From Triglochin maritima (Eukaryota > Streptophyta > Magnoliopsida > Alismatales > Juncaginaceae), in assembly GCA_963682175.1 (NCBI GenBank), contig OY821788.1, positions 10,496,001-10,560,000 of the forward strand: a stretch of 64,000 nt of DNA. The letters run 5' to 3'. The translations under genes were made by a program, and so were the position numbers. Under the pieces are notes generated by a model, which was not told the origin of the DNA, searched no databases, and saw nothing but the letters and a program-made list of their open reading frames with translations. Below, piece by piece: positions 43,364 to 55,416 of the stretch (positions are counted from its first letter, which is position 1; each line of letters begins with the position of its first letter).

Positions 43364-46070
43364 TCAAAATGTACTACGTAACCGGTTCCAATACTCCATC
43401 CTACTTTCGTACTGATCCTCCCATCCAACAACACTCTAATCTCGCATTTGATACCATAAGGTCGCTATAGGAGGTACTGGGAAATTATCAACTAATTCCA
43501 AACGAATAAAATGTCTGTAACTCCCTAAATGAGCAATGACCAACTCACTGACAGGCCTCGTCATGGTAGACAGACTCTCCCAAGGTAGCACAGTAAGACA
43601 CGAGAACAACGAACCATCCATTCCCATTGAGAAATATATGACCACACACTTGTAAAAATTAGCAATCGGGAACAAGTCGACCCAAACCTCCATATAATGA
43701 TCCTCGCCACAAGCTCCCCCGCCCCAATCAATTCGTCGACGAGTCTCTCCCACATTGCCGAAATAGACACTCTCATAAATAGGATGTGCACCTATCTCAT
43801 TAGAAATCGCACGACGGGCGTACGACCAGTTCTCTTGACCACCATGGAAGACATCGACAATACATCAAAATCCGCAGTTGCCATCAATACGTACGTCATT
43901 CCACCTTTCCAGAAATGGTAAAATGATTCCTGACAGTCTATCATTATATGGGAAGTTGTCCACGTCAATCTGTCCGGAAATTGTAAGATAGGTAAATAAC
44001 AATTCATTAAAACAACAAAATTAGGAGATAATATATTCAACCACATCTAGATTACTGATATATATTAAATAACAACAAAGATATCGTCATACCAGAAGAT
44101 CTTGTGCCCGTGTTCACGGACGATCGAGACAAATTAGAAGACCGACGACGACAACTGCTCCCACTACTGCCAGACCGACCAGGATCTCGCTCAGCAAACT
44201 CGAAGGCACTCAGGTCCCGACGTGTCGACTATCCCCTAGGTTGACCTCGTACCTTAATATTTTCTGCGGGTTCTCCATAGTTTGACTGATCGGGGTGTAA
44301 CTGTTAGTATAAAATACGAGAGGCACTACGAATTACTGCAGGGTCGCTCTCCGAAATCTCATCAACTAGCTTCCGAAAATGCTCGACGTCTTGTGCTGAC
44401 TGATCAACAAACTCTGACATCTGGACTCCTTCTCCGATAACAAGTGTTTTCCAGAATGAATGAATCTGCTCTAAATAAATTCCATCACCTGACGCCAAAC
44501 ACTCGTACATGGTACATGCACAAGGAATCCTGTGTGTTGTCAGGAAAGCACACCCACAACGATATTCAATTTCATCACTTAACTCCTGCATTCTCTTCAA
44601 CTCCTGAGTCAATAACGACAAGCAGTGATGCGAAACTCGGCCATTTATATGCTGAAACAAAGGACCTATGTAGTTTGTCACAATTCGATGTCTCGAATCT
44701 TCATGAAAGTTCCGAATATTCGTCAGCTGCATTTCAATAGCCGAGTTCACGCGGTCGAAAAGAGTGTCGAGAGCGGCAGTCGATGTAGTGATCCACTCTT
44801 TCAGAGCCGAATGTGCACTTTCCACCCTGCAGTTCGTAGTGTTGCCGAAATGAAAAACTTGATTCGTCCAATTCAACACAATTTTTTCCTTATGCACCAA
44901 CCACGTGTCTTCCACATACTCCGTCAGCACTGGCCAGGACTTGTAAGAATCTTTCAAATTATGGACTGCTCTATCATAATCGGTATGTGAATCATAAAGC
45001 ATGACTCTCCTCCACCTTCCACGCCTAAAACTCTCTGCAGACTGCTTGTCCTTGCCGAATACGTGGTATGCATAGTTGTACACATCTTTGTTGATATGCC
45101 AGGTGCATAGTAAATGAGCAGACTCAGGAAAAACCTCTGCCACTGGTCGCATCAGACCCATCTCCCGGTCCGTAATTATTGCAGTCGGGCTAACAATATC
45201 CAATAATAGATCTTGCAACCTCTCCAACACCCACCGGTAACTAGACTCGGTCTCATCCTGCAAAATCGCATATCCGACAAGGAAATTCATGTTTGTTGGA
45301 GTAACCCCAACCATCTCAAACAAAGGCATATTGTACTTGTTCATCTTATACGTCGAATCCATACAGATTACGAATGAGTATGTACACAACAACTGAATTG
45401 AAGTCGGATGTGCCAAAAATGCGTGAGTCAAGACATTAGTTTCTTCATCTGCCACAATCAATTGCAAATACTTATGCTAAACTGCCTCCCTGAGAAACTG
45501 CTGCGTGGGATTCCTGTCTTCAGATTTCGTCCTCCTCATGTACTCTCTGAAGTTATAAATGTGTCTTTGATTCGGATTATCGTCCGGGAATTTCTTCTTT
45601 ACCGCCAACAAAATGTTACGGGGTCTTGCTTGTGCCTCTGTCATATCACGAACAATTTGCTTTGCCCCAGCACTAAGTCCGCTGACCTGTCGGTGACCCT
45701 CTGCATAAACTGCAAGTGGGTGGTTGTGTTGCCCATAGATGCTACTAGAAACAATGACCCATCCATCACGATCCCGTCGCTCCACCACTTTTACCAAAAA
45801 CCGACAACCGCAACCTTTTCTTTTTGTATTCTTTCGCAGTCCAATACTCGTATCACGAGAACTCATCTCACGTCTGCGATCACATCTCAGGTAACAATCC
45901 ATCCGGTTATCTGCTTTTGGTTTGTATGATGATATAACCAAAAAAAATCTGGCTCCTAGTGCAACTTGTTTCGCCCATTTACAAGCTTCCTCGATTGTTG
46001 TAAATATTTCTGTACTGTCAAAAAGCTCACTGTAATCTATTACATCACCACCAAAATCTTGCAACGGAAG
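43364..46070 (-). pseudogene. MULE transposase with OTU protease domain, M1
   Basis: A Mutator-like transposase. Exon from 46070 (after a TTTTCAG acceptor): FAR1/WRKY-GCM1-type zinc finger (residues about 60-130, with GLRKNTKRKGCGCRFLVKVV and GQHNHPLAVY). DDE core: Asp in FVICMDSTYKMNKYNMPLF, Asp in TAIITDREMGLM, Glu in TTNCRVESAHSALKEW. The SWIM-like finger CGCAFLTTHRIPCACTM has Cys where His is usual. After a decayed GRPRG-like linker and an intron near 43970-44092 comes an OTU-like cysteine protease domain with DGNCGF (catalytic Cys, 43874-43885), a WVDLFPIANFYKCVVIYFS segment and the His region YRHFIRLELVDNFPVPPIAT. Nonsense codons lie at 45477 (CAG to TAG), 44304 (TAA), about 44223 (TAG), 43865 (TGA) and 43436 (TAG). 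The predicted intron phase does not match perfectly, so its edges are approximate. Confidence 0.83.
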
Positions 46071-46112
46071 CTGAAAAATTGAATTTGACAGAAACAATTA
46101 AAAAAACAAAAA

Positions 46113-46315
46113 ACGGGCGTCTGACTAAGCCGCCTCCACCAAGGTGGAGGCGTCCGCCTAACACGCCTCCACATACGTGAAGACGTGTTAGCCAGACGCC
46201 TTCACCTTAGTGCAGGCGCACATAGGTGGGGGCAGCTGACTAAACCGCCTCCACCTATGTGGAGGCGACTTATCCAGACGCCTCCACCTGGGTGGAGGCG
46301 GCTTAGCTAGACGCC
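46113..46315. repeat. M1 right subterminal hairpin array
   Basis: About five hairpin units built on CCGCCTCCACC-NN-GGTGGAGGCGG, with period about 35-48 bp, separated by CTGACTAA or TTAGCCAGACG linkers. The longest palindromes are at 46130, 46244 and 46279. Confidence 0.85.
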
Positions 46316-46330
46316 CCAGCCGAGAAAAAA

Positions 46331-46376
46331 ATTCCGCCCCCGTTACCTCGCCGGATTCAGGTGCTTCGCCAGACAT
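46331..46376 (-). CDS. Possible first exon of M1 transposase
   Basis: Minus-strand ATG (MSGEAPESGE) just inside the inverted repeat, ending at GAG followed by GTAACG, a possible donor. Its position and length mirror the possible first exon of the PMD gene at the other end. It reads straight on into the hairpin array if not spliced. Confidence 0.35.
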
Positions 46377-46530
46377 TTTCGTGGTGTTGGTACTAGGAAT
46401 GTGAGTAAAACTGAGTAAAACACCTTGTTTAAAGACACAAGACGAAATGGGTATTAATTGATTTGTTAAGGGCAAAAATGTCATTTTTGGGGCGATTTAA
46501 GTAGTTTTCCGGCGACGAATAGTAGTTCCC

Positions 46531-47061
46531 TTTTTTTAAACCAAATTCGTATCCGAAATTAAATTGGTAACATTGAACTTACCAAATATCAACTAAATAA
46601 AAAAAATCGAATCGAATGCTCGGATAGTTGATAACCATTTGCGTCCCTAGTCCCACCCTACAAGTTTTGAAATGCTTTTGCAAGTTTACGTCAACCAAGG
46701 TATGTATGGGTTCTTGAAATGTTTACTAGGAATGTGGTTCATCCAACATGAAGGCTTTTGTCTGTCATTCTTTTCTTTTTTTCTTTTTTGTGTTTTTTGT
46801 ATGATTGTTTTATACATTCCGTTTTGTCAAACTACCTAGGTTTACATTGCTTTACATTTTATTTTGAGTTTTTACTTGTATGTCATTTCAAAACACTATA
46901 TTTTTTATTCTGCCATCACTATATAGCTATTTGTATTAATGTCACTAAAAACTATACAAATTCTATTAACATCACTAAAAACTATACATATTATATTAAT
47001 GTCACTCCGTTAACCTTTTCTGTTAACAACGTTACTGTTCCGTTAACGCAATTTTGCTAAA
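46531..47061. other. AT-rich flank of M1
   Basis: 46540-46630 repeats the ATTCGTATCCGAAATTAAATTGG motif type seen left of M1 (40310-40345). The rest is T-rich with no credible ORF; 46930-47010 has two or three short near-repeats of TCACTAAAAACTATAC. Confidence 0.5.
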
Positions 47062-47715
47062 ATCCCAAATGAATCGTCGATAGAATTCAGCATGCCCCAA
47101 AAAAGCACGGATATCCCTCACATTCCGCGACGGTGGGAGATTAGCTATAAGACCCACTTTAGCGGGGTCGGCCTTCATTCCCTTACTTGAGACCACATGT
47201 CAAAGTACAATCCCTCGCTTCGCCATGAACTGATATTACCCCCAACTAGGAGCGATGTTCTTCTCACAACATCGCTTGAGGACAATGCTCAAGTGATGAA
47301 GACACTCATCGAAGGAAGCGTCAAATATGGAAAAGTCAGCCATGAAAATCTCAAGGAAACATTCTACCATATCGGAGAAGATGCTAATCATACACATTTG
47401 AAACATTGCCAGCGCATTACCTAACACAAAAAGGCATGCGGCGGTAGACAAACATGTCATAAGTAAATGTGATTTTCTCTTGATCCTCGGGGGCGATGAG
47501 AATTTGATTGTAACCGGAGTATCCATCAAAAAAACATTAATACTCATGTCTGACCAACTTTTCCAACATCTAATCAATGAATGACAACGTGAAATGATAT
47601 TTCCACGTTGCCACATTGAGTTTGCAATAATCAATGTAAACTCGCCAGCCTCTTTGTAGACGTATTGGTATAAGCTCATTATGCTCATTCTCAACAATCA
47701 TCACAGATGCTCCCA
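47062..47715 (-). pseudogene. Athila/Tat Gypsy reverse transcriptase fragment
   Basis: Minus-strand reverse transcriptase remnant, the only Gypsy RT in the window. In changing frames it reads VENEHNELIPIRLQRGWRVY, IDYCKLN, a TLSFID segment, FFDGYSGYNQILIAPEDQEK, ITFTYD and RRMPF, then FQMCMISIFSDMVECFLEIF, MADFSIFDASFDECLHHLSI and near the left end a GLIANLPPSRNVRDIRAFLGH-like connection segment. The active-site YxDD corresponds to FMADF (normally FMDDF), so a catalytic Asp is also altered. Flanking LTRs are absent; it abuts the Copia LTR at 47717. Confidence 0.82.
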
Positions 47716-48166
47716 ATGTATGATTTCATGTCCCTATGTATGAGTATATTTTTAAAATTTTCATGCAAGCATAAAATATCGATTTCATATTTTAATTGAT
47801 TTTATGTACATATTTTTATGTTTATTCCAATATCATGCAATTCTACACATACTAAAATAAACAAAAGATAAATGATCATACCCAAAGGTTCTCTAAAACC
47901 ATTTCGAAGATCTAGAGTTCCGATGTCTGTCGAATCGCTCATCGATTCGCCTCTAAGTGTTCACTAAACTCTAAACAAGATTAGAGATAAAGGAGTTAGA
48001 CAATCAATCTCTAATTAAGCTTAGAATTAGCTAATAACCCTTCTAAAAGCTCCAGAGATTTTAATATCCAAAACCTAAAACTATTAAAAGAATTTTTGGA
48101 TGGATTAATTGAGTGGTTAGGGAAAGAGAGAATTTTGCATTAACATAAACAAGTAGGGTGACGATA

Positions 48167-48178
48167 CCTATTTATAGG
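48167..48178 (-). promoter_or_regulatory. TATA box, Copia E LTR
   Basis: CCTATAAATAGG, a palindromic TATA region about 165 bp downstream of the palindrome array on the element's strand. Confidence 0.6.
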
Positions 48179-48340
48179 CTCTCAAAATACCCACATCATG
48201 AACTATTCTCTAACCATGACCTTTTGATTTTCTCTTCCTAAAACTAATCACAATTTGCTACATAAGCATCCTAAAAAACGTTTGACCAAATCTAGAATTA
48301 ATCCAACCAATTATCTAACCATTCTCTTAATAATTCAAAT

Positions 48341-48843
48341 CGGTCGACCGAAAATTCCAATCGGTCTAACGAATCAGTCAGGTTTTTGAAACTTTGGTAT
48401 GACCGTTAGCCAGACGAACGACCAAAATTTCAATCAGTTGACTGAATCAGTTAGGTTTTTGAAACTTCGGTAGAACCGTAAGCCAGACGGTCGACAGAAT
48501 GTAAAAGACTCAAAGTCCGTGGAAAATTCTATCGAACCACGTCCCACTCCGATCGATCGTTACCTACCAAACTTTTCTCCTGGTAAACTTCTTCGGACGA
48601 CCGTGTCACTATTGGTCGACCGTCATATCCCAAGACAACTCTTGGATATTTTTCTTCGGTCGATCGTCAAATCCCAGGACAACCCTTGGATATTTTTCTT
48701 CGGTCGACCGTTTATTACGTTCGGTCGACCGATCCTATTATCACGACACGTCCTGATAATTTCGGTCGACCACTCGTGTTCTGATCTTATACATGTCGAC
48801 CGTTTACAAGAAACCAGGTCGACCGAACCCGAAACGGTTGACC
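48341..48843. repeat. CGGTCGACCG array, Copia E LTR
   Basis: Pairs at 48341/48362 (21), 48415/48435 (20), 48594/48613 (19), 48701/48722 (21) and 48793/48816 (23), with several degenerate members. Confidence 0.8.
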
Positions 48844-50085
48844 ATTTTGACCTTGATATTTGGAGTTTGATATTGTGGAGTTTTTAGCAAATTGATATCT
48901 AATGTAATATATTATCTTATGTAATATCAAACTATTATATACCATAACACATACACCTTATATGAATTTATTCATGATTCTACTTATGTAAATTTTCATG
49001 ATATATTGATTTTTTTTTGTTCACCACATGTGTCTTTTTTCACATGAAACCCGACACATCATATGAACTCAAAATCAAGCTTCTTATTTCCTGGTTTGTG
49101 GTGTGACATATAGGAGGATCTAAGTTGAATTGACAATAATATTAAACACTTAATACCATAAACTATAAGCGATATCTAGCTACACATTTTTGTTACCAAA
49201 TTAGCACAGATGTCTTATTCCACTCGAACTAAACACGATTCATTTATTAATGTAAGTACATCACATGTATCTATCACTTGCCTCATGATATTGGGAATAT
49301 AAACAAGTAGAAATGTGTTACCTTTGTATTATATATATTTCTTGACATCTTTAAGTTTATTATTTCTATGTAACTTAACTTCAGCCACAAGATTGCACAT
49401 CACAATGTGCACATTATAATTTTTCTTTATCAATGAGTCAACTAATATCATCACTCAATTAAGAGGGACAATAATAATATTTTGGCTTGCCATCTTTTCT
49501 AGCATAAGTCATGTTCAACCAACTACTACCTTTATCACTATACTCATTGATAGCTTTTGACAATAATCAAATTAAACACTTCTCATGTGAAAAGATATGT
49601 CTCATATCTTAGGATTCAAGACACAGTAAAACATCAATGACACATAACACAATTCCATAATGATTTACTCGCTATGTCTATTGAATATATAAAAGTAAAA
49701 TTTTCCTCTTTTATATACCCGTGTCGTCAAATATTTGTAGAGCTACAATAATCGACGACAATCTTATCTCGATAATTAATGTTCCATGTCAATTACCATG
49801 ATTGTGAATAACTTTTGATTTATATAAACCATTATATTTTATAGCTCTACGGTTAAGGATCAAGAGTCTCTTCCTTAACACTTACAAAAGACGAATACAA
49901 TAATGAAGGAACAAAATGTTTGCAGATTCAATTCATAATAATTGACGTATAAAAGTAAACTTGTAGAACACATTCCTTTCAATCTTCCACTTGTTATCAA
50001 AGTTTTTTTCCACATACATTCTCAATGTATAAAAAAAACTAGGGTAACCATCTCTAATCACTCATCAAGTCAATCAACATGGTTC

Positions 50086-51465
50086 CTAAGTCCCATGTAC
50101 TCGAAATGCATCACCCTTGGCTTGAGATAATGGTTTGATGAATGGATCAACTGTATTACTGTTTATGTCCACCCATAACAGATTTATTTTGCCTACGTCG
50201 ATGAAGTCACGTGTGACAAAGTACTTGCGATCCATGTACTTCAATTTGTAGTGTGATTTGGGATCCTTGATTTGCGAGATATACGCACTATTATCGCAAA
50301 ATAGCTCTATCGGTCCCTCGCACGAGGGAACCACTCCAAGAACTTTAAGGAATTTCCTAATCCACACTCATTTCATGCTCGCTTCAGCGACAACCACTAC
50401 TTCGGAGCGGTGGTTGAGTCGGTCGTATTGGTTTGCTTCCAACTACGTCAACTCATGACTCCACCATTGAGAATGAATACATATCCTGATTGAGACCTCC
50501 TATCGTCGGGACCACTCATGAAACTCGCATCCGAATAGCCATCTGCTATTAACTCCCTTTGGCATCCCTAAATACGAAACTTATCTTTGGTCCGGCTAAG
50601 GTACCTCAAAATATTATTAACCGCAGTCCAATGCTTAGGACCTGTGTTGGATTGGTGATGACTTGTCATGCTTAGAACATACGAGACATCAGGTCTTGTG
50701 AAAGTCATGACGTACATGATTGATACTACTGCAGAAGCATAAGGAATATCTTTCGTGTACTCCAAGTCGTTACGTAATTCATCTTTACGTAATTCAACAC
50801 GTTAAGACTTCTTGAGTTGCACGCCCATACTTATTGACACATTGCTCTTTTTGGAGTTGTTCATGCTGAACATTTCTAAGACCTTGTCAATGTATGTACG
50901 TTGACTCAGGCCAATGAGTCTACAAGATTTATCTCTATATATCTTGATTCCCAAGATGTATTGAGCTCACCCATGTATTTCATTGAAAATGCAGATTTCA
51001 ATGAACTTCCCGTTTGCTCAAGCAAATGTATATGATTTCTCATGAGAAGTATGTCATCGACATATAAGATCAAGAACACTATGTGACTCCCACTAACATT
51101 CTTGTATATACAAGACTCTTCTTTACTTTGGACGAAGTGAATCTTTTTAAATTTTATCATCAAAACGCTTGTTCCAACTCCTTGATGTTTGCTTCAATCC
51201 ATAAATGGATATTTGAAGCTTCCATACTTTCTCGATATTCTTAGGATCATCAAAACCTTGAGGCTGTACTATGTACACATACTCCTCCAGGTTCCCATTA
51301 ATGAACGTTGTTTTGACATCCATTTGCCATATTAAATAATCATGAAATGCGACAATAACGATCATAATCTGAATCGACTTAAACATGGCAACCGGAGAAA
51401 AAGTTTAATCATTGTCAATTCCTTGAACTTTGTGAAACTATTTGCTACAAACCTCGCTTTGTAGG
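50086..51465 (-). pseudogene. Copia E reverse transcriptase and RNase H
   Basis: Leftward pol remnant in order: KARFVA-like start (about 51462), LIWQMDVKTTFINGNLEEYV, VWKLQISIYGLKQTSRSWNK, ILYVDDILLM (the catalytic YVDD, intact), then FTRPDVSYVLSMTSHHQSNT, ILRYLSRTKD, the RNase H segment ELIADGYSDASFMSGPDDRR, QSGYVFILNGGVMS and the C-terminus WIRKFLKVLGVVPSCEGPIE, LFCDNSAYISQIKDPKSHYK, NTVDPFIKPLSQ. It is spread over several frames with stops. Integrase and Gag are missing: at about 51462 the sequence joins a Gypsy Gag remnant. Confidence 0.85.
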
Positions 51466-52150
51466 TTGTCATAAACAATCAGGCACAACTGCCATACTTC
51501 AAGTCCATGATGATGGCACTGCCCGAGAAGGTCTTTGAACCTCTCAAAGAAAACATGAAAATATTTGATCTCAGTGTCGTATCTGTTGAGTTTTCCTTGA
51601 GGAGAAAATGTCTTCAGAAAGACGGTCACGAATTAATCCAAGACCGAATAAAGCTCGCTGGTTGGTTGTACATTTATTTGTTCGCGTTATCTTTCAACGC
51701 GAAATAAATCATCCTCAAGTAGACCGAATCCTCATCATGTTATTGAAGCTTGAATATGGAGCACACCTCCTCGAATTCATCCATAAAAATATACGGATCT
51801 TCCTTATTGGCAGGGAAGGTATGAAGCATACTCACATATTGAGGTTTCTGTTCATATTTGTTCTCGCGAGCAGACGGGAGAACTATGGAAGAATATTACG
51901 TGACCCGCACAGGAGGAATCTGTTCCCACAGAGTCATCGGTCTATCCCGTCGAGCTAAATGTGGTGGTGCACCAAGAACTCAATCTTGACCGCATCCCTT
52001 TTCCTCACTAGTCAGAGGAAGATGAGGAGGAGGAGAAGGAGGTCTACGTGGTGGTGGAAGTGGATCGAGGTAATTCATTTAAGGAGCACAGTCTCACCCA
52101 TCTCCACTAGACGTCTCAACCTTATGCCCAAAAGAAGCTCGAGGCGGAGA
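51438..52150 (-). pseudogene. Gypsy F Gag, heavily decayed
   Basis: Minus-strand Gag homologous to D's: FLKTFSPQGKLNRYDTEIKY, FHVFFERFKDLLGQCHHHGL and EVWQLCLIVYDNLQ in one frame (51629-51460), with earlier parts (an IFMDEFEEVCSIFKLQ-like segment near 51765) in others. It is more broken than D's. The left end meets Copia E. Confidence 0.7.
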
Positions 52151-52919
52151 TGAGCGATCACCTAGACCATTTATCTCAGAAAATTGTACTTTATCAAGTC
52201 GAGCGTTATCACCAGAATTAGCCCAACCTCGCATAAAATGCTCGACTCTACTCAAAAACCACACAACGAATGGTATAATCAAAGGAGGAGACTACTCGAA
52301 AAATATAGAGAGGAAGAGACTCAAATGAGAAGGGAAGAATCCTTAAAGCTAGCGTGCGTAGTGGGTGAGGGTAGAAATTTAAGCTAGCAAACACGGCTAA
52401 AACAACCTAAGGTCGCTACAAGTCGTAACTACGAGGTCACACAACCTTAACACGCATCACCTCCTTACAATAAATACAACAGAACCCAGCAAGTGAAATA
52501 ATTTCCGGATATCTCGTCTATCTTACTATCGACAAAGTGGGCAACACCAATAAGACTATGATGGTCGTGATCGAATCACTCTCCTAATGCACCCGAGTCA
52601 TAAAGGTCAATATCTACTTGATTTCAGATTTAAAACTTTACTTGAGTTTGATTTTTGGGGTTAAGAAAAGAGTGATGAAATATCCCACTATATTGAAGCA
52701 TAACAACCACACAAAAAAATTTAGAGCAAGAGAAGCTAACAAGGCCGCTGATTGGCAGTTCAAATGGACGTTCTCTTCTGCAAATTTCTCATGTTGCCTT
52801 CCCTTGATGCTAAGATACCCCTGAAACAAACCTAAATTAAAAATAAAAGATTAAACTCACTCGAATCTTCTAAACCAGAGTCTGGATAGAACCCCTCCTT
52901 GGCAACAACGACAAAAACT
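52151..52919 (-). other. Gypsy F leader and primer site
   Basis: The block 52400-52620 matches D's leader (ATCGACAAAGTGGGCAAC at 52528). The minus-strand sequence beside the LTR, GTTTTTGTCGTTGTTGCC, is a mutated tRNA-Asp-type primer site. Confidence 0.65.
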
Positions 52920-53807
52920 TGTTTGATATTTTCATTTTAACGGCAAGTGCACGGTCGTTGGTTAAGACATGACAAGTATGAGTCGATCCACCATAAGATG
53001 TGTCGACTAGAGTTCTTCTGAAATCGAGTGGAAAATAAAAGGAGAGGAAGTCTATTAAACTAAGTTAAACTACGCTAAACTAGAAAGCAACAACAAGGAA
53101 GACGAAAGCGAGAAGAATTGAAACAAACTAAACTAAACAATAACTAAGAAAATATTCTTTTATTCCTTACTTACATTGCAAGTAACATCTCTCCATTAGA
53201 GTTTTGATCCAAGATTTTACTCTAAGTAAAAATATGACCACCAAGAGAAACCTTTTTTACAGGGGAAGATAAAGAGTTCTATTTATAGTCATGGAAAAAG
53301 ATAATCGGGGACAATTCCCCGATATAAGACTAATGCATTAAAAATAGACATAAAACACTCTAATACACAACCGGATGAAACTGTGTCGGATCTGGAGTAG
53401 ATCCAACCGCCAACCAGCGGTTTGGAGCCGCCAATTGACGTTCTGGATCTCTCTGATCCGACCTACTTTTGGATGAAACTTTGATGACTTGATTTCTTCA
53501 TGTTTAGTGCACCATAATTGGTCGTTGGAGTTAAAGTCCGGATATAATTGCCAAAATACTTAATGATGACGTGAAGTTTCTTGATATACTCATTCGTTCT
53601 TTTTGGTTTACATCCGGGTTTTTCCCTCTTGCAGCTCAGTCCATAAGTCTCACAATTCAGTCATTTTCGTATTTTCAAGTCATTTTTGTCTCTTATTGTA
53701 AAAATCGTTTATTCCTGAAACATATTTATAAAACTCGTTACGTACCATTGTTTAATTTCAAAATAAAGAATGTAAGAAACAAGTATATACATGATATGAT
53801 GTCAATA
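52920..53807 (-). mobile_element. Gypsy F 5' LTR
   Basis: About 890 bp, reading TGTTTGATATTTTC...GATGTCAATA, homologous to D's LTRs but shorter through internal deletion. TATA box at 53279-53288 (minus). Degenerate palindromes start at 53406 and 53427, again 21 bp apart. Confidence 0.75.
53406..53442. repeat. Paired palindromes, Gypsy F LTR (degenerate)
   Basis: ACCGCCAACCAGCGGT (53406) and GCCGCCAATTGACGTT (53427); the 21-bp spacing is kept though the motifs have drifted. Confidence 0.8.
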
Positions 53808-54258
53808 AGTGATTGATGACCTATGCCTCGGTGTATCTAATCGTATTAAGTTCATAACGATTATTTTTCAAAATCTTTACTCCTAGTGACTCTAAAAATT
53901 CACTAATGTATATATCCGTCGGTGTAGGTTAACACAACTGTCGGTGATTGATTTTCGGCAAAAAAATTCATTTTACTGTGGATTCGAAATCTGCACTGAC
54001 GGATGCGATCCACCAGTGACTTTAAAAAAGGCACTGACTATATTTGTCGGTAATGCTTAACATAACCATCAGTAATTGTTTTTCCATGAAAAATCCGTTT
54101 TACCGTGTATTCAAAATCTTCACCAATGAATACAAATCTCTCTATCCGTCAGTGTATGTCTGCTTAGACGAATACTATGAAAATATTTTCCGACTGCTCC
54201 TTATCGTCGAAGTTAGCGACAATATCTATCGGTGTACAATTGCTTTCACTGACATATA
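53808..54258. repeat. Tandem ~125-bp repeat with CACTGACGG motifs
   Basis: Two diverged copies (about 53889-54010 and 54011-54130) share GACTNTAAAAA, GTCGGT, CCATCAGT/CTGTCGGT and CCGTGTATTCAAAATCT-like blocks. CACTGACGG-type motifs recur. This resembles a subterminal region of another CACTA or MITE element; no termini were defined. Confidence 0.45.
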
Positions 54259-55416
54259 TTAATTGTGGAATGCTAATAGTTTCTTAGTTACTAATGGAAC
54301 ATAACATACTTTATGAATTTTAGGTGGTCGAATATGCAAGGGAATAATAAAATATCGAGTGTGTAAAATAGGTAGACCTGAGTCATTAGCAGTTCTGATT
54401 TGATAAGAGTCGTTATATGGAGCAGAGGTCGGGAAGTAGCCATTGTCATTAGTCAGATGATTGGTACCACCTAAGTCTAGGTACCATGCATCATCAGATA
54501 TCTGAAAGGAGGTGGCCATATGAGTAAGGGGAACCATTTTGAATGGTCTGATTAAACATATGGTAGCATTGGAGAATAGAATGGCCAAGCTATGTGCATA
54601 TTTTACACTGGACTTTGGGTTGGTTGTTCTGGTTAGGTGCATTGGAGCTACGACCAAAGGGATATTTGGAGTTGTTGCGGTTGCCTCGTCCTCAACCTTT
54701 AAATCGTCCAGAACTCTTGGTGGCGATATTAGCGGAGGGATCAACACTAATACTCTTGGTCACCTAGATCTCATTACTAAGAAGCATGACATGATGGTCT
54801 TCCACAAACAAGGGCTTAAAACAAGTCATAATAGAGACCACAAAGGGGTCATACTCAGGTCCTAAACCAGCAAGTACGTGGAGAACCAATCTCTGGGTTT
54901 GTGATAGCGAATACATGATCAGCAATGGACTTCATGTTTTAAAGATTTATCAAAATGAAGATTCACCCATCTTGGTGGCTTGAAGCAGGAGATGAAGCTG
55001 AATGATTCACGCTCTAGAATCAGCGGCAAACATTTTCTCCAATTTAACCCAAGTGGCTCGACTCGAGATGCAATCCACAACATTAGCAAGAACGCTCTAA
55101 GTGAGGAAGGTGTGGAGCCAACCAAAAAGTAATTGATCTTAACACTGACATTGAAGGTAGGCAAGATTGACGAGAGCAGTAGTCAGATCAGTTAAAGCAT
55201 CATCTTCGATACTCATAAGGAGACATGGATGTGAGCCATCAATAAACATATACAGATCATTCTCTCTGATAATAAAGATCGTTTGAGAACACCATAAAAG
55301 GTAGTTCTTGATATCAAAACTGACATGTACATAAAAGGAGGCGTTACAAGCAATAACTAAAGGAATATGAGTTGTAGTAAAACCATAAATCTGAGGAATG
55401 GCTAAAGGGTGAGTTG
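54259..55416 (-). pseudogene. Copia G gag and protease fragment
   Basis: Leftward remnant. Gag segments in several frames lie at 55400-54800: NYLLWCSQTIFIIRENDLYM, FIDGSHPCL and a CISSRATWVKLEKMFAADSR-like stretch. The protease and pre-integrase region is in one frame (54747-54259), with AWYLDLGGTNHLTNDNGYFP, a TANDSGLPILHTRYF segment and VCYVPLVTKKLLAFHN. In intact relatives this reads WYLDSGATHH, so the catalytic DSG is DLG here. The solo LTR H interrupts the 5' part, which continues for a short way beyond 56798. Confidence 0.75.

Larger units (their letters stand above)
40358..46530. mobile_element. MULE transposon M1 (PMD gene plus transposase-OTU)
   Basis: The terminal inverted repeats are about 45 bp: GAACTGCTATTCATCGCTGT... 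at 40358 and, reversed, GGGAACTACTATTCGTCGCC... ending at 46530; both continue AAAACTACTTAAATC(A/G)CCCCAA. The flanking sequence is T-rich (TTTTTTATT / TTTTTTTAA), so a 9-bp duplication cannot be confirmed. The element contains a PMD gene on the plus strand and a Mutator-like transposase with an OTU domain on the minus strand, convergent, with about 380 bp between their ends. GC-rich repeat arrays lie just inside each end. Confidence 0.85.
47717..49981 (-). mobile_element. Copia element E 3' LTR, leftward
   Basis: 2265 bp, plus-strand ends TGTATGATTTC and TTCCTTTCA, same family as 2829-4875. The minus-strand purine stretch GTGGAAGAT adjoins it on the right and RNase H follows, so this is the 3' LTR of a leftward element. 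The TATA box is at 48167-48178 (CCTATAAATAGG on the minus strand). Confidence 0.88.

Noticed and set aside
44444..44990. Plus-strand frames over the M1 transposase (also 45408-45929)
   Set aside because: Shadows of the minus-strand transposase, whose motifs are clear.
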